Source: JBHGYD01 sp041920415
Lineage (GTDB): Bacteria > Bacillota > Bacilli > Bacillales > Anoxybacillaceae
Length of the DNA: 8,336 bases
Assembly (NCBI GenBank): GCA_041920415.1
Contig: JBHGYD010000010.1
Location: 1 to 8,336 of the forward strand
Direction: 5' to 3'
The position numbers and the translations under genes were made by a program. Under the pieces are notes generated by a model. It worked only from the letters and a program-made list of their open reading frames with translations. It was not told where the DNA came from and ran no database searches. This document shows, in pieces, positions 6,036 to 8,336 of the stretch (positions are counted from its first letter, which is position 1; every line of letters starts with the position of its first letter).

Positions 6036-6402
6036 AATACCCTGTGTGGTATTTTTAGAATCAGATTATTTGACAATATTTCTCCAGAAGAGATGAATAA
6101 ATGGGCACACCATGCCTAAATACGAGAATATACGATTATCCAAATGCCTGAGATGGTTCGGGATAGACTTTATTTTGTAAAGGAAGGGGGGTTACGTCTT
6201 TATACTGTCAATACGGAGGGGAAATAGTGTCGGTATTTTAGGGAAAGGGAGTACGTTTGGTGAGATCGATTCTTTCACATTAGGTACCCATGAAGTGTAT
6301 ATCGAAACGCTGGCAAACAGTGCTGTCACTGTTTGCTTAATTTTAATAAATGGAGCGATTCTCTTTTATATGTTTTTAAAAAAGAAGAGGGTGATCCTTT
6401 AA
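6036..6402 (+). pseudogene. Decayed Crp/Fnr-type regulator, cyclic-nucleotide-binding domain only
   Basis: One frame from 6036 reads FRIRLFDNISPEEMNKWAHH, meets TAA (6117-6119), then continues IREYTIIQMPEMVRDRLYFVKEGG and LRLYTVNTEGK to TAG (6225-6227). The next frame resumes at 6229 with VGILGKGSTFGEIDSFTLG and THEVYIETLANSAVTVCLI. YFVKEGxLRLYTVNxEGK...LGxGSxFGEI is the hallmark of the cNMP-binding beta-barrel of Crp/Fnr regulators. Two in-frame stops and one frameshift disrupt it. The HTH half is missing: after VCLI the frame becomes a hydrophobic tail (LINGAILFYMFLKKK), probably a deletion junction with another gene's end, and stops at 6400-6402. An intact relative would have about 230 residues. 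It cannot make a working regulator. Confidence 0.75.
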
Positions 6403-6440
6403 AGGAAATGTTTAGTTCCTTTTGGGTCATCCTCTTTTTT
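6385..6440 (+). terminator. Long Rho-independent terminator after the Crp/Fnr relic
   Basis: AAGAGGGTGATCC (6385-6397) pairs with GGGTCATCCTCTT (6424-6436), including two G-U pairs. AAAGGAA (6401-6407) pairs with TTCCTTT (6416-6422) inside it. T6 follows. The complementary strand also ends in T-rich sequence, so it may work both ways, but the nearest minus-strand gene begins farther left. Confidence 0.85.
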
Positions 6441-6631
6441 GTTTTTATCTTTCATACAGCGAGTAAGTAGCGACAAAATTCGTGTCAGGCATAACGGTTT
6501 TTTATTTTAAGTGTTAAAAATAGAATCTTGTACTGAGATTTTCTGCTCTTTAAGTAAAACATATTCGAACTCAACAAAAGGATGATTATACTGCGGTAAA
6601 AAGAAACTAGATTTTTGTTAGTTAGTTTTTG

Positions 6632-6637
6632 TATAAT
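6632..6637 (+). promoter_or_regulatory. azoR: Consensus -10 hexamer (TATAAT) upstream of azoR
   Basis: A perfect TATAAT lies 185 bp before the azoreductase start. The -35 is weak: TAGATT at 6608-6613 is 18 bp away. A promoter with a poor -35 and a downstream operator would suit a normally repressed, inducible gene. The implied transcript starts near 6644 and has a leader of about 180 bases. Confidence 0.4.
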
Positions 6638-6658
6638 ACTTATTTTTATTATATTATT

Positions 6659-6695
6659 AACTTACATAATTCAAGTTACTTTACAAAAGTAAGTT
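6659..6695. promoter_or_regulatory. Operator-like palindromes before azoR
   Basis: TTACTTT-ACA-AAAGTAA (6676-6692) is a perfect 7-bp inverted repeat with a 3-bp centre. A further half-site AACTTAC (6659-6665) is the exact complement of GTAAGTT (6689-6695). The cluster starts about 22 bp after TATAAT, where a bound repressor would block elongation or initiation. In B. subtilis, azoreductase genes are repressed by the thiol-based HxlR/DUF24-type regulator YodB and induced by quinones and electrophiles. An HxlR- or MarR-type repressor is a reasonable guess here; no such regulator gene is in the window. Confidence 0.55.
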
Positions 6696-6720
6696 AATTG
6701 GTTTAATATCAATTTGTACA

Positions 6721-6763
6721 TATTGTTGCTACTGGATTAAGTTGTTAAAGTATTGCAGCAATA
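6721..6763 (+). repeat. Hairpin in the azoR leader
   Basis: TATTGTTGC (6721-6729) and GCAGCAATA (6755-6763) can form a 9-bp stem with one G-U and a 25-base loop. No T run follows, so it is not a terminator. It could be an additional protein-binding repeat or a 5' RNA structure. The rest of 6441-6822 holds no gene. Confidence 0.3.
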
Positions 6764-6822
6764 TTTACGGAAAAAATAATAGCGATTTTTCGAATGAAAA
6801 CAAGGAAGGAGAAGTGTAAACG

Positions 6823-7458
6823 ATGGCAAAAGTATTGTATATTACCGCCAATCCTAAAACGGAAGACCAATCTTTTAGCTTATCCGTTGGTCGAGCATTC
6901 TTAAATGCTTACAAGCAGCAAAACCCACAAGATGAAGTAGTAGAATTAGACCTTTATAAGATCAATATCCCTTATATTGATGCCGATGTATTTAGCGGAT
7001 GGGGAAAGCTTCAACAAGGTACAGCATTTGAACAATTGTCTGCTGATGAAAAAGCAAAAGTAGCTCGTTTGAACGAATTAGTGGACCAATTCGTAAGCGC
7101 AGATAAATATGTGTTTGTTACTCCAATGTGGAATTTCAGCTTTCCTCCGCTTATGAAAGCATACATTGATGCTATTTGTGTCGCAGGAAAAACATTCAAA
7201 TATACGGAAAATGGGCCAGTAGGACTGCTAAATGGTAAAAAGGCGGTTCATATTCAAGCGCGCGGCGGAATTTATTCTGAAGGTCCAGCAAAAGAAGTGG
7301 AATTTGGAGATCGCTATTTGAAAGCAGTTCTAGGCTTTATTGGTATTACAGATGTTCAATCCGTAATTGCGGAAGGTATGGCTGCGTTCCCTAATGAAGC
7401 TGAAGGCATTAAAGAAAATGCGATTAAACAAGCGCAAGAAGTCGCTAAAAACTTTTAA
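6823..7458 (+). CDS. azoR: FMN-dependent NADH-azoreductase / quinone reductase
   Basis: This 211-residue protein has exactly the length of B. subtilis AzoR1/AzoR2. It has a flavodoxin-like fold: strand VLYITANPK (4-12) leads to a phosphate-binding loop with SFSLSVGRAF (17-26). PMWNFSFPPLMKAYID (101-116) forms the flavin-binding signature, and HIQARGGIYSEGP (143-155) is the loop beside the isoalloxazine ring. FGDRYLKAVLGFIGI (161-175) is the conserved dimer-side helix. The enzyme works as a cytosolic FMN homodimer that uses NAD(P)H to reduce quinones and azo bonds by two electrons, which protects against electrophile stress. AAGGAG at 6806-6811 is 11 bp from ATG, slightly long. A strong terminator follows, so it is monocistronic. 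The upstream palindromes suggest repression relieved by quinones or thiol-reactive agents. Confidence 0.93.
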   Translation: MAKVLYITANPKTEDQSFSLSVGRAFLNAYKQQNPQDEVVELDLYKINIPYIDADVFSGWGKLQQGTAFEQLSADEKAKVARLNELVDQFVSADKYVFVTPMWNFSFPPLMKAYIDAICVAGKTFKYTENGPVGLLNGKKAVHIQARGGIYSEGPAKEVEFGDRYLKAVLGFIGITDVQSVIAEGMAAFPNEAEGIKENAIKQAQEVAKNF

Positions 7459-7515
7459 AAAACCCTTTGTTTCTCGAGAGCACTACAAAATCGGTTCCTT
7501 TAGCATAAAAAATAT

Positions 7516-7565
7516 CAGCCTCCAATTTATCTTTTTACATAAATTGGGGGCTGTTTATTTTTTTA
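7516..7565 (+). terminator. Rho-independent terminator after azoR
   Basis: CAGCCTCCAATTTAT (7516-7530) pairs over 15 bp, with one G-U, with ATAAATTGGGGGCTG (7539-7553) around an 8-base loop. A T-rich tail follows to 7565. Confidence 0.9.
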
Positions 7566-7720
7566 TCTTTCCAATAAATTTTTTGAAACGCCACACATAA
7601 TAACAAATCAAATGCTGATATTGTCTTATTTGATTCAGTAAAATCAAACCTTTTAGTCATCTGCTCAAGAAGGATCCCTTTGAATTTGATATACACAATA
7701 TGGGAATTCCACTCATTCAA
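7535..7720 (-). pseudogene. Possible fragment of a transposase-like gene
   Basis: The minus strand has an open frame (TTG at its 5' end, no ribosome binding site) reading NEWNSHIVYIKFKGILLEQ, then MTKRFDFTESNKTISAFDLLL and CVAFQKIYW. The look of KRFDFTESNKTISAFDLL recalls the N-terminal part of DDE transposases, where a short helical domain precedes a Ser/Thr-rich turn and a LL helix. The frame runs into the azoR terminator, so its last 10 or so codons are not native. Weak evidence: it may be an IS scrap or a chance frame. Otherwise 7566-7810 shows only AT-rich spacer. Confidence 0.22.
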
Positions 7721-7810
7721 AATTTACGTTCATACACGGATAATGGAGTATACAATTTGTAAAAATAAAACTGAGTTACACACAATAAAACGCATTAGGG
7801 TGTTTATAAA

Positions 7811-8272
7811 ATGGAGGATATTATACATACGATAATTAGGACAGCTATATCATTTATTTTGCTCATGCTTCTAACGTTCTTTGTTGGAAAACAAATCAAT
7901 TCCCATAGAAATTATTTTAATTTTGCACTGTCAATTACTTTAGGCTCATTCGTAGCAAATATGGCGTTTGATATAAACATAAAATTTCTTCCTATGTTGT
8001 TTTCTTTTTTTACACTTGTTGTAATCTACTATTTATTAACCATAACATCATTTAAAAGCAGGCTACTTCGAAAATGGATATCTGGGGAACCTATCGTAAT
8101 GATCGAAAAAGGAAAGATATTGGAATCCAATATGCGAAAAATAAAATATTCCTTAGATGATTTGAATCGACAGCTTAGAGAATTAGAAATATTTGATATC
8201 AGGCGTGTTGATTATCCAATAAAATCCAAAGAGCATAGAAAAAAGAGCGCCTTTCCTATAGAATGTAAGTAA
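7811..8272 (+). CDS. YetF-like DUF421 membrane protein, truncated at its 3' end by an IS
   Basis: The frame encodes 153 residues, against roughly 210-230 for YetF-type proteins. Three membrane helices lie at about 8-26, 36-52 and 57-78, with FALSITLGSFVAN in the second. The start of the soluble DUF421 domain follows: LLRKWISGEPIVMIEKGKI (85-103), then SLDDLNRQLRELEIFDIRRVDYPI (114-137). After that the family match stops, and KSKEHRKKSAFPIECK is encoded by the IS leader. AGGG at 7797-7800 gives a modest ribosome binding site 10 bp before ATG. DUF421 proteins include YetF and YdfS, and the 2Duf protein of spoVA-2mob operons, which changes spore inner-membrane properties and heat resistance. The precise role here is unknown. 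Lacking the last third of its soluble domain, the product is probably non-functional. Confidence 0.75.
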   Translation: MEDIIHTIIRTAISFILLMLLTFFVGKQINSHRNYFNFALSITLGSFVANMAFDINIKFLPMLFSFFTLVVIYYLLTITSFKSRLLRKWISGEPIVMIEKGKILESNMRKIKYSLDDLNRQLRELEIFDIRRVDYPIKSKEHRKKSAFPIECK

Positions 8273-8336
8273 CCACACCAACAAACCCAGGAAAGAGGTG
8301 CTCTCTATGAACAAGCATACCACACTCCCGAATTTG
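8215..8336 (+). mobile_element. Left end of an IS, cut by the window edge
   Basis: YetF homology ends near 8220 and foreign sequence begins; the exact IS tip cannot be fixed without its right end. AGAGCGCC (8244-8251) and TTTCC (8252-8256) pair with GGAAA (8290-8294) and GGTGCTCT (8297-8304), with a 2-base bulge and one G-U. This hides the ribosome binding site GGAAAGAGGTG of the gene starting at 8307. Such hairpins in IS leaders block translation of transcripts that read in from outside. A closely similar, decayed leader lies at 3601-3669. Confidence 0.6.
8307..8336 (+). CDS. Start of a transposase-like gene, cut by the window end
   Basis: Only ten codons are visible, MNKHTTLPNL, after GGAAAGAGGTG with 6 bp spacing. 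The start is chosen by that ribosome binding site and by the hairpin that covers it. The sequence resembles N-termini of DDE transposases (IS4-like) as I remember them, but ten residues cannot settle the family. The interruption of the YetF-like gene just upstream supports an IS identity. Confidence 0.45.
   Translation, partial: MNKHTTLPNL

Noticed and set aside
7367..7600. Plus-strand frame overlapping the end of azoR and its terminator
   Set aside because: Lysine-rich out-of-frame reading of azoR that then runs through the terminator hairpin.
1..8336. CRISPR array or defence island
   Set aside because: No regularly spaced direct repeats and no nuclease, toxin-antitoxin, restriction or reverse-transcriptase genes are visible on either strand.

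Overview
The window looks like chromosome from a low-GC, endospore-forming Bacillaceae (Bacillus or a close relative). The evidence is AT-rich sequence, strong GGAGG-type ribosome binding sites, a KimA-type potassium transporter, a Bacillus-type azoreductase, a YetF-type (DUF421) membrane protein, and two minus-strand genes of the kind found on spore surfaces. Sequence alone does not give the species.

Layout. Positions 1-590 hold a cysteine-free ArsR-family regulator with palindromes upstream and its own terminator. Positions 590-2756 hold a long leader, kimA and a terminator. A 46-residue CxxC...CxxC microprotein follows at 2842-2982. Positions 2983-3829 are a graveyard of mobile DNA: a weak integrase/attachment-like patch, a strong terminator, the left end of an IS3-family element with a broken orfA, and the 5' leader of a second, different IS.

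Positions 3830-5922 carry two divergent paralogues on the minus strand (258 and 390 residues). Both contain a DUF3794/SPOCS-like domain. They share three recognisable modules, but in a different order. The 390-residue protein also has a long acidic, disordered N-terminal part. Sigma-K-like promoters precede both genes, so late mother-cell expression and a place in the coat or exosporium are likely.

Positions 6036-6440 hold a decayed Crp/Fnr-type cyclic-nucleotide-binding domain ending in a strong terminator. Positions 6600-7565 hold an azoreductase transcription unit with a consensus -10, a clear operator-like palindrome, a leader hairpin and a terminator. Positions 7811-8336 hold a YetF-like gene whose 3' end has been replaced by an IS. 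That IS leader resembles the decayed one at 3601.

The genes do not form a single operon or an obvious defence or biosynthetic system. They are single-gene units separated by terminators, with IS scars between them. The most unusual feature is the pair of module-shuffled spore-type proteins. The matched, RBS-sequestering IS leaders come next.
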